A stretch of DNA of 64,000 bases, taken from NCBI GenBank assembly GCA_902494715.1, contig CABUUJ010000001.1, positions 61,901-125,900 on the forward strand, written 5' to 3'. Below the pieces are notes generated by a model. It was not told where the DNA came from, ran no database searches, and was given only the letters and a program-made list of their open reading frames with translations. The position numbers and the translations under genes are program-made. This stretch comes from an uncultured Collinsella sp. Its GTDB lineage: Bacteria; Actinomycetota; Coriobacteriia; Coriobacteriales; Coriobacteriaceae. Shown here in pieces: positions 51,267 to 60,398 of the stretch (position 1 is the stretch's first letter; each line of letters begins with the position of its first letter).

Positions 51267-52400
51267 ATGAGCACTTCGATTCAACCGAACGCGCCGTTTC
51301 GCGCCGATATCGTCGGCAGCTTTCTTCGTCCGCAGGCTGTAAAGGACGCCCGTGCCGCCTATGTCGCGGGTAAACTCGACGCTTCCGGCCTTAAGGCCGT
51401 CGAGGACGATGCCATTCGCGATTTGGTGGCCAAGCAGAAGGCCGCCGGCCTGCAGGTGATCACCGATGGCGAGTTCCGCCGCAGCTACTGGCACCTCGAT
51501 TTTATGTGGGGCCTTAACGGCATTGAGCGCCGCACCTCACGCATGGGTTATATGTTCCATGACGAGGAGACGACGGCCGACACCGCCGTGGTTACCGGTC
51601 CCATTAGCGGCGAGAACCACCCGTTCGTCGAGCATTTTAAGTTCGTCAAGGCGCTTGAGGAGGAGGGCCAGGTCGCACGCCAGACCATTCCGGCGCCGAT
51701 CCAGACGTTCTCTGAGGTCACGCTCGATCGCTGCGATGGCCAGCAGGAGAGCCTGCGCGCTGTCTATAAGACCGATGAGGAACTTGCCGACGCCATTGCA
51801 GCCGCTTATCGCACGGTGATCGCCGACCTGTACGCAGCAGGCTGCCGCAACATCCAGTTTGATGACTGCACCTGGGGCATCTACTGCGATACCGATTTTG
51901 TCGCCAAAACCGGCATGAGCCCGGTCGACCTGCAAAAGGTAAGCGAGCTGGGCGTGGCGCTCAACAACGCCGCCATCGAGGGCAAGCCCGACGATTTGGT
52001 CATCAACACGCACGTGTGCCGCGGCAACTACCACTCCACCTACGCTTTTGAAGGCGGCTACGACCCTATCGCTCCGTATCTGTTCGCACATGAGAATGTC
52101 GATGCGTTCTATCTGGAGTTCGACACGCCGCGCGCCGGCGGCTTTGAGCCACTCAAGTACGTCGCTCCCGGCAAGAAGGTCGTGCTGGGCTTGGTAACCA
52201 CCAAGGCGGCAGAGCTCGAGAACGAGGATGTTATCGTCGAGCGCATCCGCGAAGCCGCTAAGTACGTGCCGCTCGAGAATCTGTACCTGTCGCCCCAGTG
52301 CGGCTTTGCCAGCTGCGAGATTGGCAACAAGCTGACCGAGGACGAGCAATGGGCGAAGATCGCACTGGTCAAGCGCATTGCCGAGCGCGTTTGGAAGTAA
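51267..52400 (+). CDS. Cobalamin-independent methionine synthase-like protein (MetE C-terminal type)
   Basis: 377 aa, the length of the YxjG/YxjH group rather than full MetE (~750 aa). Seen: RADIVGSFLRPQAVKDA, ITDGEFRRSYWHLDF, zinc-ligand segment INTHVCRGNYHS (His/Cys), and LSPQCGFASCEIGNKL with the terminal Cys. It probably transfers a methyl group to homocysteine from an unknown donor (often methylated folate or other methyl sources). ATG 51267 with AAGGGAG upstream. Confidence 0.85.
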   Translation: MSTSIQPNAPFRADIVGSFLRPQAVKDARAAYVAGKLDASGLKAVEDDAIRDLVAKQKAAGLQVITDGEFRRSYWHLDFMWGLNGIERRTSRMGYMFHDEETTADTAVVTGPISGENHPFVEHFKFVKALEEEGQVARQTIPAPIQTFSEVTLDRCDGQQESLRAVYKTDEELADAIAAAYRTVIADLYAAGCRNIQFDDCTWGIYCDTDFVAKTGMSPVDLQKVSELGVALNNAAIEGKPDDLVINTHVCRGNYHSTYAFEGGYDPIAPYLFAHENVDAFYLEFDTPRAGGFEPLKYVAPGKKVVLGLVTTKAAELENEDVIVERIREAAKYVPLENLYLSPQCGFASCEIGNKLTEDEQWAKIALVKRIAERVWK

Positions 52401-52525
52401 CGCTAGCGTTTGCAGGTGGCGGCGCGTGCGAGGCATTGCGTATCGCGTACAATGGTTCGGATCGTATCGTTCGGGCAGGTTATCCGATATGCCTGATCGC
52501 CCTTCCATTTTTTGAAAGGACTCTC

Positions 52526-53860
52526 ATGTCCCGGTCTTCGACGCCCGCCGTCACCGATGCCATCTACGATGCATCGTCGCTCGGCCGCCCGCGCATGTTT
52601 GTGTTGGGTTTGCAACACATGTTTGCGATGTTCGGAGCCACGGTGCTCGTGCCCGTGCTCACCGGCCTTTCCGTTTCGACGACGCTTCTGTTCGCCGGCA
52701 TCGGCACGCTGCTGTTTCATTTTCTATCGCGCGGTAAGGTGCCCGCGTTCCTGGGCTCGTCGTTTGCCTTTATCGCGGGTTATGCCGCCGTTGCGCCCAA
52801 CGGCGAGGCCGAGCTTTTGCCCTACGCTTGCCTGGGCGTTGTCTGCGCCGGCCTGCTCTATCCGGTGCTGGCAGCGCTGTTCCGCGCATTTGGCGCCAAG
52901 CGTGTCATGCACTTCTTCCCGCCGGTGGTGACCGGCCCCATCGTCATTTCCATCGGCCTGATCTTGGCAAGCTCTGCTATCGCCAACTGCCAGACCAACT
53001 GGCTTGTTGCCGTTGTCGCTGTGGCCGTGATCGTCATCTGCAATACTTGGGGCCGCGGCATGGTTAAGATCGTGCCGATTCTGCTGGGCGTCGTGGTGAG
53101 CTATGCCGTTGCGGCCGCGTTGGGTGAGGTCGACTTCTCTGGCGTCGCAGCCGCCCCCTGGGTTGGCTTGCCCGTCGTGTGGGACAACACCGTGTTTGCG
53201 CTCTTTGGACCGCGGCTCGATAGCGGTCTTGCCACGACGGCCATCATCACCATCATGCCGCTGGCCTTTGCGACCATGATTGAGCACATTGGCGATATCT
53301 CCGCCATTGGCTCTACCTGCGAACGCAATTACATTGCCGATCCCGGTCTGCACCGTACCCTGCTCGGCGATGGCCTGGCGACCATCTTGGCATCGCTCTT
53401 TGGCGCCCCCGCCAATACGACGTATGGCGAGAACACTGGCGTGCTTGCCCTGACGCGCGTGTTCGACCCGCGCGTGATTCGCATTGCCGCCTGCTGCGCC
53501 ATCGTGCTTTCGTTCTGCCCCAAGTTTGCTGCCGTGATCGCCGCCATGCCGGCGTGTGTAATCGGCGGCGTGTCGCTCGTGCTCTACGGCATGATCAGTG
53601 CCGTGGGCGTTCGCAACCTTATCGAAAACCAGGTTGATTTCCAGAACAACCGCAATGTGCTGGTTGCGGCTTTGGTGCTCGTGCTTTCGCTCGGCATTGC
53701 CTACAGTACCGCCGGTGCCATCGTGCTGGAGCTGGGCGGCGTGACGATTTCGCTTTCGGGCCTTGCCGTGGGCTCGCTGGTGGGCATTGTGCTCAACGCC
53801 ATCCTGCCCGGTAATGACTTTGAGTTCGATACTTCCGAGCTTGAGGAGACTACTGAATAG
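52526..53860 (+). CDS. Uracil/xanthine permease (NCS2, UraA-like)
   Basis: 444 aa with 12-14 TM helices. Typical of UraA: RMFVLGLQHMFAMFGATVLVPVLTGL (in part) with the conserved QH, ATMIEHIGDISAIGS with the essential Glu, NTTYGENTGVLALTRV and FAAVIAAMPACVIGGVS. Proton-coupled uracil uptake is most likely. ATG 52526. A -10 box TACAAT is at 52448-52453. Confidence 0.9.
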   Translation: MSRSSTPAVTDAIYDASSLGRPRMFVLGLQHMFAMFGATVLVPVLTGLSVSTTLLFAGIGTLLFHFLSRGKVPAFLGSSFAFIAGYAAVAPNGEAELLPYACLGVVCAGLLYPVLAALFRAFGAKRVMHFFPPVVTGPIVISIGLILASSAIANCQTNWLVAVVAVAVIVICNTWGRGMVKIVPILLGVVVSYAVAAALGEVDFSGVAAAPWVGLPVVWDNTVFALFGPRLDSGLATTAIITIMPLAFATMIEHIGDISAIGSTCERNYIADPGLHRTLLGDGLATILASLFGAPANTTYGENTGVLALTRVFDPRVIRIAACCAIVLSFCPKFAAVIAAMPACVIGGVSLVLYGMISAVGVRNLIENQVDFQNNRNVLVAALVLVLSLGIAYSTAGAIVLELGGVTISLSGLAVGSLVGIVLNAILPGNDFEFDTSELEETTE

Positions 53861-53880
53861 TAGCTGCGTTCAGCCAAATT

Positions 53881-53922
53881 AAAAATGGCGTCCATGCGTA
53901 TGTGCGCGTGGACGCCATTTTT
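53881..53922. terminator. Bidirectional terminator between permease and esterase genes
   Basis: AAAAATGGCGTCCA / TGGACGCCATTTTT, perfect 14-bp stem; A- and T-rich ends serve both directions. Confidence 0.8.
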
Positions 53923-54634
53923 AATGCGTCAGTATCCAGTGGATGCCGCGCGCCATGCGCAGGTCAGTTTGGGCAAAATGATTGCCGGGGTTGAGCTCCA
54001 GCGTTGTTGGGATGTCGCGCTCGATAAACAGCTTTTCCATCGCGCGCGTATCGTCGAGTACGTGCCGCATCATGCGGTTGGGCGTCTTGGTTTCCTTTTT
54101 ACCGAGCGACAGATAGGCGGCGTCGGGCGTAGCCGTCATCGTGCGCTCGCGCGCGTAGTCGATAAAGCCGGGGAACCACAGCGACCCCGATGCACTCGCC
54201 ACGCGCTCAAAGACATCTGTTTGCCAAAGTGCCCACAGTGCAAAAAGACCCGCCAACGAGTAGCCGGCAACGCCGCGCCAGGCGGGCGGTTGCGGGAGCG
54301 ATGATTCGGCCTGGGGGATTATCTGCTTCAACAACTCGTCAAGAAAACCAGCAGCCTGTCCGCCAAAGGGCTCGGCATCTCGTATAGTTCCGTCGCATTC
54401 CCAGGGGCTCAGCTCGCGATTCCAATCGAGCCCTCCAATGGCGACAAGGGTGAACAGCGGGCAGTCGAGCTCTCGGCAGCGCTCGTAGACTTCACTACCG
54501 TTGCCCATAATCACGGGGAGATAGATGACGGGCGCGCCTTCCGCACACTCTGAATAAACGGTTATCTGCTTATGATGCGCTTCCAAGGCAGGCTTCTCTC
54601 GGTGTTGTGATATTGACAGCCTCAATTGTCGCAC
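53921..54634 (-). CDS. Alpha/beta-hydrolase, putative esterase (esterase D/enterochelin-esterase type)
   Basis: 237 aa. GYSLAG (nucleophile elbow near residue 123), the later Asp region and NPGNHFAQTD with the catalytic His. Resembles the PF00756 putative esterase group (IroE-like). Substrate unknown. Start uncertain: GTG 54634 gives the longest form but has no RBS; TTG 54586, after GAGAGAAGCC, is a plausible alternative. Confidence 0.75.
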   Translation of the reverse strand: MRQLRLSISQHREKPALEAHHKQITVYSECAEGAPVIYLPVIMGNGSEVYERCRELDCPLFTLVAIGGLDWNRELSPWECDGTIRDAEPFGGQAAGFLDELLKQIIPQAESSLPQPPAWRGVAGYSLAGLFALWALWQTDVFERVASASGSLWFPGFIDYARERTMTATPDAAYLSLGKKETKTPNRMMRHVLDDTRAMEKLFIERDIPTTLELNPGNHFAQTDLRMARGIHWILTH

Positions 54635-54661
54635 GCTGACACGGGGGCAGACGCTAAAAGA

Positions 54662-54696
54662 AAGGCGCGGAGCCGCTCGATGCGATTCCGCGCCTT
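54662..54696 (-). terminator. Terminator of the NCS2 purine permease gene
   Basis: AAGGCGCGGA / TCCGCGCCTT with T-rich sequence following on the minus strand. Confidence 0.75.
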
Positions 54697-54723
54697 GTTG
54701 TTTTGCTTTAGCAGACTATGCCG

Positions 54724-56034
54724 TTACGCCACGAAGAAGTAGACGAGGAAGGCGAGGGCTGCGATCCACATGAGCGGCTTGATCTTGGAGGCCTCGCCCT
54801 TAAAGAGCGCGACGACCACGTAGGCGATAAAGCCCAGGCCAATGCCGGCAGAGATGGAGTAGGTGAAGGGCACGCCGGCGACAATCATGAACGCCGGGAA
54901 ACCCTGCGACACGTCGGACCAGTCGATCTCGGAGGCCTCGCTCATCATGAGGTAGCCGACGTAGACCAGAGCACCGCAGGTGGCGGCGCTGGAAACGATG
55001 GTGACGATGGGGGAGAAGAACGCGGCGAGAATGAACAGCACGCCGGTGGTGACGGAGGTGAGACCCGTGCGGCCACCGTCGGCAGCGCCAGAGGTGGACT
55101 CGACGAAGGTGGTGATGGAGGAGACGCCCATGAAACCGCCCACAGCAGCGGCGGCGGAGTCGACGATCAAGATCTCCTTGATATTCTCGACGTTGCCGTC
55201 GTCGGTGAGGAACTCGCCCTGCTTGGCCACGGCCATCGCGGTGCCCATGGTGTCGAAGAAGTCACTCATGAGCAGCGAGAACGAGATGACGAGGAGCGCG
55301 GGGTCGGTAAGGACCTTGACGATGGCGGGCACGCCGCCGGCGTCGGCGATAGGGCCACCGATGCTCGAGAAGTCGAGCGGGGCGATGATGCCGGTCGGAG
55401 CCTGGGTCACACCTAGGGGGATACCGGCGATGACGGCGACGACGATGCCGATGAGCAGCGAGCCGGGGACGTTGCGGCAGGCGAGGGCGACCGTCACCAG
55501 GATGGAGATGATGCCGACGATGAAGGTGGGGGAGGTGATGTCGCCCAGACCGACGAGTGTACCGGCGCCAGCGGTGATAATGCCGGCATCGCACAGGCCA
55601 ATCATGGCGATGAACAGGCCCAGACCCACCGAGATGGCGTGACGCAGGACAACCGGGATGGCGTCCATGATGGCCTCGCGCAGGCCACAAAGCACGAGCA
55701 GCAAGATGACGACGCCCTCAAGGAAGATGACGCTCATGGCCACGTGCCAGTCACCGCCGCAGACGGTGGTGGTGATTCCAGCGATCATCGCGTTGACGCC
55801 TAAGCCCGACGCGCAGGCGAGCGGGCGGTTGGCGAAGATGCCCATGCAGATGGTCATGATGCCGGCGCCCAGGCAGGTGGCGCAGGCGAGCGCTCCCGCA
55901 TCGATGCCAGCGCCCGAGAGCACCGCGGGGTTGACGGCGATGATGTAGGCCATCGCCAGGAATGTTGTCAGTCCAGCGCGAAGTTCGGTCCCGATTGTGG
56001 ACTTGCGCTCACTGACGTGAAAAAGTTCGTCCAT
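54724..56034 (-). CDS. NCS2-family purine permease (AzgA/PbuG type)
   Basis: 436 aa, 12-14 TM helices. ERKSTIGTELRAGLTTFLAMAYIIAVNPA (in part), GLGVNAM, and MSDFFDTMGTAMAVAKQGEF (Asp/Glu/Thr motif) are typical of hypoxanthine/guanine/adenine permeases. ATG 56034 with AAGGAAAGG upstream. Precise base not determinable. No purine riboswitch noticed upstream. Confidence 0.9.
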   Translation of the reverse strand: MDELFHVSERKSTIGTELRAGLTTFLAMAYIIAVNPAVLSGAGIDAGALACATCLGAGIMTICMGIFANRPLACASGLGVNAMIAGITTTVCGGDWHVAMSVIFLEGVVILLLVLCGLREAIMDAIPVVLRHAISVGLGLFIAMIGLCDAGIITAGAGTLVGLGDITSPTFIVGIISILVTVALACRNVPGSLLIGIVVAVIAGIPLGVTQAPTGIIAPLDFSSIGGPIADAGGVPAIVKVLTDPALLVISFSLLMSDFFDTMGTAMAVAKQGEFLTDDGNVENIKEILIVDSAAAAVGGFMGVSSITTFVESTSGAADGGRTGLTSVTTGVLFILAAFFSPIVTIVSSAATCGALVYVGYLMMSEASEIDWSDVSQGFPAFMIVAGVPFTYSISAGIGLGFIAYVVVALFKGEASKIKPLMWIAALAFLVYFFVA

Positions 56035-56227
56035 GCATACCCTTTCCTTGTTCGGCCCCGAGTTTAGGCCGATTGACACGAACGCTCCCACTATAGCCCC
56101 TTTACGACGCTGTTGTTCCTCGCATGTTGATGTTCGGCGCTTTGTAGCAGACGGACGGTATTTTTCGCATGAAAATGTGTGGGTACCGTATACTTAAGCG
56201 GTTACAACGACCCCTATGGAGGAACGT

Positions 56228-56647
56228 ATGATTAAAGAGCTTTGCCACGACGAGGCTATCCTGTCCCAGCGTTGCGAGGTTGCGACCGTCGAGGACGAGT
56301 CGGTTGCTCAGGATCTGATCGATACCATCAAGTCGCTCGACGATGCCGGCTGCCTTGCCGCTAACCAGATTGGCGTTACCAAGAAGGTTTGCGTCTACCT
56401 GGACGATGCCGGCGAGCCCCACGTGCTCTACAACCCCCGTCTGGTGTTTGGCCTGGGCGCCAGCAAGATGGAGGAGAGCTGCCTGACGCACGAGGGGGTC
56501 ACCAAGTCCACGCGCTATATCAAGTGCAAGGTTGCCTTTGATCAGATTGTCGACGGCAAGATGAAGGAGTGCCGCCGCGGCTACGCGGGCTTTGAGGCGC
56601 AGATGATCCAGCATATGATCGATCACTGTCTTGGAAAGTTGGTCTAA
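56228..56647 (+). CDS. Peptide deformylase-like protein lacking the catalytic glutamate
   Basis: 139 aa, PDF fold. Motif I AANQIG is intact (CLAANQIG). Motif II reads EESCLT instead of EGCLS, with the metal-ligand Cys kept. Motif III reads QHMIDHC: both His ligands are present but Met replaces the essential Glu of HExxH. It may be inactive or use another base. ATG 56228 with TGGAGGAACG upstream. A -10 box TATACT is at 56189-56194. Another, true def gene is probably elsewhere. Confidence 0.8.
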   Translation: MIKELCHDEAILSQRCEVATVEDESVAQDLIDTIKSLDDAGCLAANQIGVTKKVCVYLDDAGEPHVLYNPRLVFGLGASKMEESCLTHEGVTKSTRYIKCKVAFDQIVDGKMKECRRGYAGFEAQMIQHMIDHCLGKLV

Positions 56648-56750
56648 GGGGACCAAAGCACCGCACCTTGCCGCTCAATCGTCGCTCGCGTACCTTAAGC
56701 ACGCTTCGCTCCTCTTTCGTGGCAATCTGCGGCACTTTGACCCCTTAGAC
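56642..56750. repeat. 109-bp imperfect hairpin overlapping the deformylase-like stop codon
   Basis: Arms 56642-56672 and 56720-56750: GTCTAAGGGG / CCCCTTAGAC outermost, then CAAAG / CTTTG, CCGCA / TGCGG, TTGCC / GGCAA, with mismatches between. The left arm includes the gene's TAA. No run of T's and no resemblance to the other repeat families here. Confidence 0.6.
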
Positions 56751-56791
56751 GACCTGCGGGGTTAACTTGGTTGAGTTTATCCTGCTTGAAT

Positions 56792-56828
56792 AGCCCGGGC
56801 ATGACATTGTTGTCATGTCCGGGCTTTT
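56792..56828 (+). terminator. Terminator downstream of the deformylase-like gene
   Basis: AGCCCGGGCATGACA / TGTCATGTCCGGGCT, near-perfect 15-bp stem with a 4-nt loop and TTT. Confidence 0.8.
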
Positions 56829-56891
56829 GTGTTTAGCGCCTTTTTGTTTGGAGACAATGAAATTAGCAAGAACGTAAAGCTAGGAGGCGCT

Positions 56892-57857
56892 ATGTGTACG
56901 AGTATTCGATTTACCGATAATTCTGGCCACATGTATCTGGGCCGCAATCTCGACTGGAGCTTTGACTACGGCCAACAGGTTCGCGTGATGCCGCGCGGGT
57001 TTCACATTCCGTATTCGTTTATCGACGACGCGACAGCGGCGCACGCGGTGATCGGTATGTGCATCGATTACAAGAACTACCCTATGTTCTTCGATTGCGG
57101 CAACGATGCGGGCCTCGCCGTGGCGGGTCTCAATTTCCCGGGTTATGCCGAGTATGCCGAGGACCCTGTCGACGGCAAGACCAATATCGCGGCCTATGAG
57201 TTCCCCCTGTGGGTGGCAGCGACGTTCTCGACGGTTGATGAGGTCGAGGCCGCGCTGCGCGACACGGTGATTGTCGCCAAATCTGCCGGAGAGGGGCTGG
57301 GCGTGTCGCTGCTCCATTGGATTATCGGCGACAGCCAGCGCAGCATCGTGGTCGAGATGATGGCTGACGGCCTGCATGTATACGACGATCCGGTCGACAC
57401 CCTTGCCAACCAGCCGACCTTCCCGTGGCACATGGAAAACCTGCGCACCTATATCACCGCCACAAGCGATTTTCCGCAGACAGCGACATGGCGTGGCGCC
57501 GAGCTTAAGCCCTATGGAGCCGGTGCCGGCATGCGCGGCATTCCGGGCGATTGCTATTCGCCGAGCCGTTTTGTAAAGGCGGCGTACCTCAATGCCAATT
57601 ACCCGCAAAAGGAGAGCGAGACCGAAAACGTCGTTCGCATGTTCCGCTCGCTCGAGGGCGTGGTGATGATCGAGGGAGCGTCCAGGATGGGCGATGGCAA
57701 GTTCGAGAAGACTATCTACACCGGATGCTTTAGCGCGCGCACGGGCAATTATTACTACGCGATGTATGGGGATCCGTCGATTCGCTACGTGAGCCTGATG
57801 GATGCCGAGGGCGCGAGCCCCGATAGGCTCGTGGTTCCCGAGCCGCGTCGTTCGTAG
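56892..57857 (+). CDS. Choloylglycine/bile salt hydrolase family protein
   Basis: 321 aa Ntn-hydrolase. MCTSIRF puts the catalytic Cys at position 2 (exposed after Met removal), followed by YLGRNLDW (Arg18 and Asp21 equivalents), LANQPTFPWHMENL (Asn175-type) and SPSRFVKAAYL (Arg228-type). These match bile salt hydrolase or penicillin V acylase; BSH is common in gut Collinsella. Deconjugates glycine- or taurine-conjugated bile acids, probably in the cytoplasm since no signal peptide exists. ATG 56892 with TAGGAGGCG upstream. Confidence 0.88.
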   Translation: MCTSIRFTDNSGHMYLGRNLDWSFDYGQQVRVMPRGFHIPYSFIDDATAAHAVIGMCIDYKNYPMFFDCGNDAGLAVAGLNFPGYAEYAEDPVDGKTNIAAYEFPLWVAATFSTVDEVEAALRDTVIVAKSAGEGLGVSLLHWIIGDSQRSIVVEMMADGLHVYDDPVDTLANQPTFPWHMENLRTYITATSDFPQTATWRGAELKPYGAGAGMRGIPGDCYSPSRFVKAAYLNANYPQKESETENVVRMFRSLEGVVMIEGASRMGDGKFEKTIYTGCFSARTGNYYYAMYGDPSIRYVSLMDAEGASPDRLVVPEPRRS

Positions 57858-57880
57858 CTCACCGGTCCGTTGCGACATAA

Positions 57881-57916
57881 AACGGCTCCGCACCTTTTAT
57901 GAGATGCGGAGCCGTT
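57881..57916. terminator. Terminator between the bile salt hydrolase and kup genes
   Basis: AACGGCTCCGCA / TGCGGAGCCGTT, 12-bp perfect stem; loop TCTTT-like; shared by convergent genes. Confidence 0.75.
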
Positions 57917-57938
57917 GTCGTCAATGGCTGGTGGCGTG

Positions 57939-60170
57939 TTAGAAGTTGGCGTCGTTGAGCTGGGTGCTCTCGAGTCCGTCGAGTTGCTGTTGCTCGGGCG
58001 TATCGGCGACGCTCTCGAGCAGCTCGGTGGGATCGACGTTCATGTCCCTACCGGCCTCGTTGCCGTTGACCAAGTCGTCCGAGAAGATGTCGACTTCCAT
58101 TTCCTCGGCCTCTTCAATCTGAACCTCGAGCGGCACCTGGGTGCGCACGAGCTTAACGGCCGGGCGCATGCGGGCAAACAGCGGCACGTACTCGATGATG
58201 ATGGCAGAGTTCTCGAGACCGTACCAGCGCGCCGGGCTTCCGCAAGCGCGGCGGACGGCGTACTTGATGGCCATCACGCGGTGGTCATTGCGGTTGATGT
58301 CCGTTTCGGGGGCAAGCATCTTGCGCAGCATGCAAAAACGGAAGTCGCCCACGTTGCCGCGCGTCTCGTAGATGGAGTAGGTGTGGTGCTGCGGCGGCAA
58401 CTCACCCGAGGCCATCAGGTCGCCAACGATCTGGCGCAGGTAGGCGTTGATGCGCTGATTGACCTTAAAGCCCAGGTCCAAGCGCACGCGGAACAGGAAG
58501 TCTGTGCCAAAGGTCTCAACGGAATACTCGTGCGTATAGGGCTCGTCGGTAACGTGTACGTTGATGAACCAATATGCCTTGGCGCGCTTGGGATGCTTGT
58601 CCAAGATGGAATAGAGCACGTCGCGGTCGAGCGTGAGCGGGTCGGGGCTGTTGGTGAGGAACACCAGATTGTCGGCGAGCACGGGGTAGGTCTCGTCATT
58701 GCGCAGGCGGTTGAGCTGGTCGATGTACTTGGAGACGGGCAGCAGAATCGTCTGCGTGCGCTCGATGGCGGTGCCGCGACGCCACACATACATAAGGCCG
58801 AACAGCAGTGCGGCCAGGAAGATCATGACGTAGCCGCCGTCAAAGAACATGGTGAGGCACGAAGCGAAGAAGCACAACTCAATGGCACCAAAGAGCAGGG
58901 CAAAGATGCAGGCGCCCAGCTTGTGCTTGAGGATGCCGGCGATATAGCTCGTCAGCAGCGTGGTGGTCATGAGCATGGTCACGGTGATGGCGAGGCCATA
59001 GGCGCTTTCCATGCGCTCGGAGTTCTGGAACAGCAGCACGATGAAGATGCAGCCGACCCACATGATGTTGTTGACGAGCGGAATATAGAGCTGACCCTTG
59101 GTGTCGCTGGGGTAGTGGATGCGCAGGTGCGGCATAAGGTTGAGGCGCGTTGCCTCGGATACCAGCGAGAACGAGCCGGTGATGAGCGCCTGCGAGGCGA
59201 TGATGGCCGCCACGGCCGAAAGCACAATGGCAAAGGGGCGCAGGGGCTCGGGAAGCATCATATAGAACGGGTTAACGATATCCATCGCGAGCATCTGGGG
59301 GTTGGAGTTATTGGCGAGTAGCCAAGCTCCCTGACCCAGATAGTTAAGGATAAGGGCCGCCTTTACGAACGGCCAGGATGCGTAAATGTTAGCCTTGCCC
59401 ACGTGACCCATGTCCGAGTAGAGCGCCTCGGCACCGGTCGTCGACAGGAAGACAAAGCCGAGCACCATGATGCCCGAGTGGTTGATGGGCGAGAACAGGA
59501 ACATGATGCCGCGGATGGGGTTGAGCGCGCGCAGGATGGACAGGTTGCCGAGCATGTTGAACAGGCCGGCGCCTGCTAGGAACAGGAACCACAGCGTCAT
59601 GAGCGGGCCGAACAACTTACCGATCGACGAGGTACCGGCGCGCTGCATGGCAAATAGGCCGCAGATAATGATGATGGTAATAATGATGACGTTGGTTTGC
59701 CCGTCACCCAATAGCGCGTGGCCCCACTCGATGGTGCGCAGGCCCTCAATGGCTGTGGTGACCGTGACCGCGGGGGTGAGGATGCCGTCGGCGAGCAGCG
59801 CCGCGCCGCCGATCATGGCGGGGAGAATCAGCCACGGTGCCACCTTGCGCACAAGGCTGAACAGGGCGAAGATGCCGCCTTCGTTGTGGTTATCGGCCTT
59901 CATGGCGATTACCACGTACTTGACCGTGGTCACGAGCGTCATGGTCCAGATGACGAGCGAAAGCGCGCCCAGAATCATGTCCTCGCTGACGGTGCCGATG
60001 CCGCCGTTGTTGGCGACGATTGATTTCATGGTGTACATGGGGCTCGTGCCGATGTCGCCATAGACGACGCCGAGCGTTACGAGCAGCATGCCAGCGGAGA
60101 GGGGAATGGCTCCGTGCCCGCCCTGCACATGCCGATCTTGGAGGTTTGCCTCCAGTTTGTTGTGTGCCAC
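57939..60170 (-). CDS. kup: Potassium uptake protein Kup
   Basis: About 743 aa. N-terminal TLGVVYGDIGTSPMYTMKSIV is the Kup signature, followed by twelve TM helices and a ~250-residue C-terminal cytoplasmic region. H+/K+ symport at the membrane. I chose GTG 60170 because AAGGGAG lies 5 nt upstream; the ATG at 60188 has no site, so the first six codons are probably leader. A dyad over the leader may be regulatory. Confidence 0.9.
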   Translation of the reverse strand: MAHNKLEANLQDRHVQGGHGAIPLSAGMLLVTLGVVYGDIGTSPMYTMKSIVANNGGIGTVSEDMILGALSLVIWTMTLVTTVKYVVIAMKADNHNEGGIFALFSLVRKVAPWLILPAMIGGAALLADGILTPAVTVTTAIEGLRTIEWGHALLGDGQTNVIIITIIIICGLFAMQRAGTSSIGKLFGPLMTLWFLFLAGAGLFNMLGNLSILRALNPIRGIMFLFSPINHSGIMVLGFVFLSTTGAEALYSDMGHVGKANIYASWPFVKAALILNYLGQGAWLLANNSNPQMLAMDIVNPFYMMLPEPLRPFAIVLSAVAAIIASQALITGSFSLVSEATRLNLMPHLRIHYPSDTKGQLYIPLVNNIMWVGCIFIVLLFQNSERMESAYGLAITVTMLMTTTLLTSYIAGILKHKLGACIFALLFGAIELCFFASCLTMFFDGGYVMIFLAALLFGLMYVWRRGTAIERTQTILLPVSKYIDQLNRLRNDETYPVLADNLVFLTNSPDPLTLDRDVLYSILDKHPKRAKAYWFINVHVTDEPYTHEYSVETFGTDFLFRVRLDLGFKVNQRINAYLRQIVGDLMASGELPPQHHTYSIYETRGNVGDFRFCMLRKMLAPETDINRNDHRVMAIKYAVRRACGSPARWYGLENSAIIIEYVPLFARMRPAVKLVRTQVPLEVQIEEAEEMEVDIFSDDLVNGNEAGRDMNVDPTELLESVADTPEQQQLDGLESTQLNDANF

Positions 60171-60192
60171 GTGGACTCCCTTAGACATCCGG

Positions 60193-60213
60193 TTATCTGT
60201 CTAGGACAGATAA
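60193..60213. promoter_or_regulatory. Perfect dyad in the kup leader
   Basis: TTATCTGTC-N3-GACAGATAA, 9-bp perfect arms just upstream of the kup start. Looks like a dimeric repressor operator, or it could form a short RNA stem. Confidence 0.5.
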
Positions 60214-60270
60214 TCTTTATGCCGTCTTTATACATACAAGAGCAGTTTGGCACATCGGGTTATTTTAGAC

Positions 60271-60294
60271 AATAATCCCCAGCTGGGGATTATT
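60271..60294. repeat. Perfect 24-bp palindrome upstream of kup
   Basis: Arms AATAATCCCCAG / CTGGGGATTATT with no spacer. About 100 bp upstream of kup. The ATCCCC/GGGGAT core recalls the dyad before the GGDEF gene (45669). Confidence 0.55.
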
Positions 60295-60311
60295 CACGTA
60301 CGCAGGTAGCA

Positions 60312-60384
60312 TTTCGAAGCAGGGGCATATCCGCTGAATGGCTTGCTGCAATGTGATAACCGCGGACGCGCCCCTGCTTCGAAA
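60312..60384. repeat. Inverted repeat with 15-bp perfect arms, 3' of an EamA gene
   Basis: TTTCGAAGCAGGGGC / GCCCCTGCTTCGAAA; inside, CCGC / GCGG can extend the stem. It may terminate the EamA gene (minus strand), but the loop is ~43 nt and no T-run follows. Confidence 0.5.
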
Positions 60385-60398
60385 CTCAAGAGGGGCTT

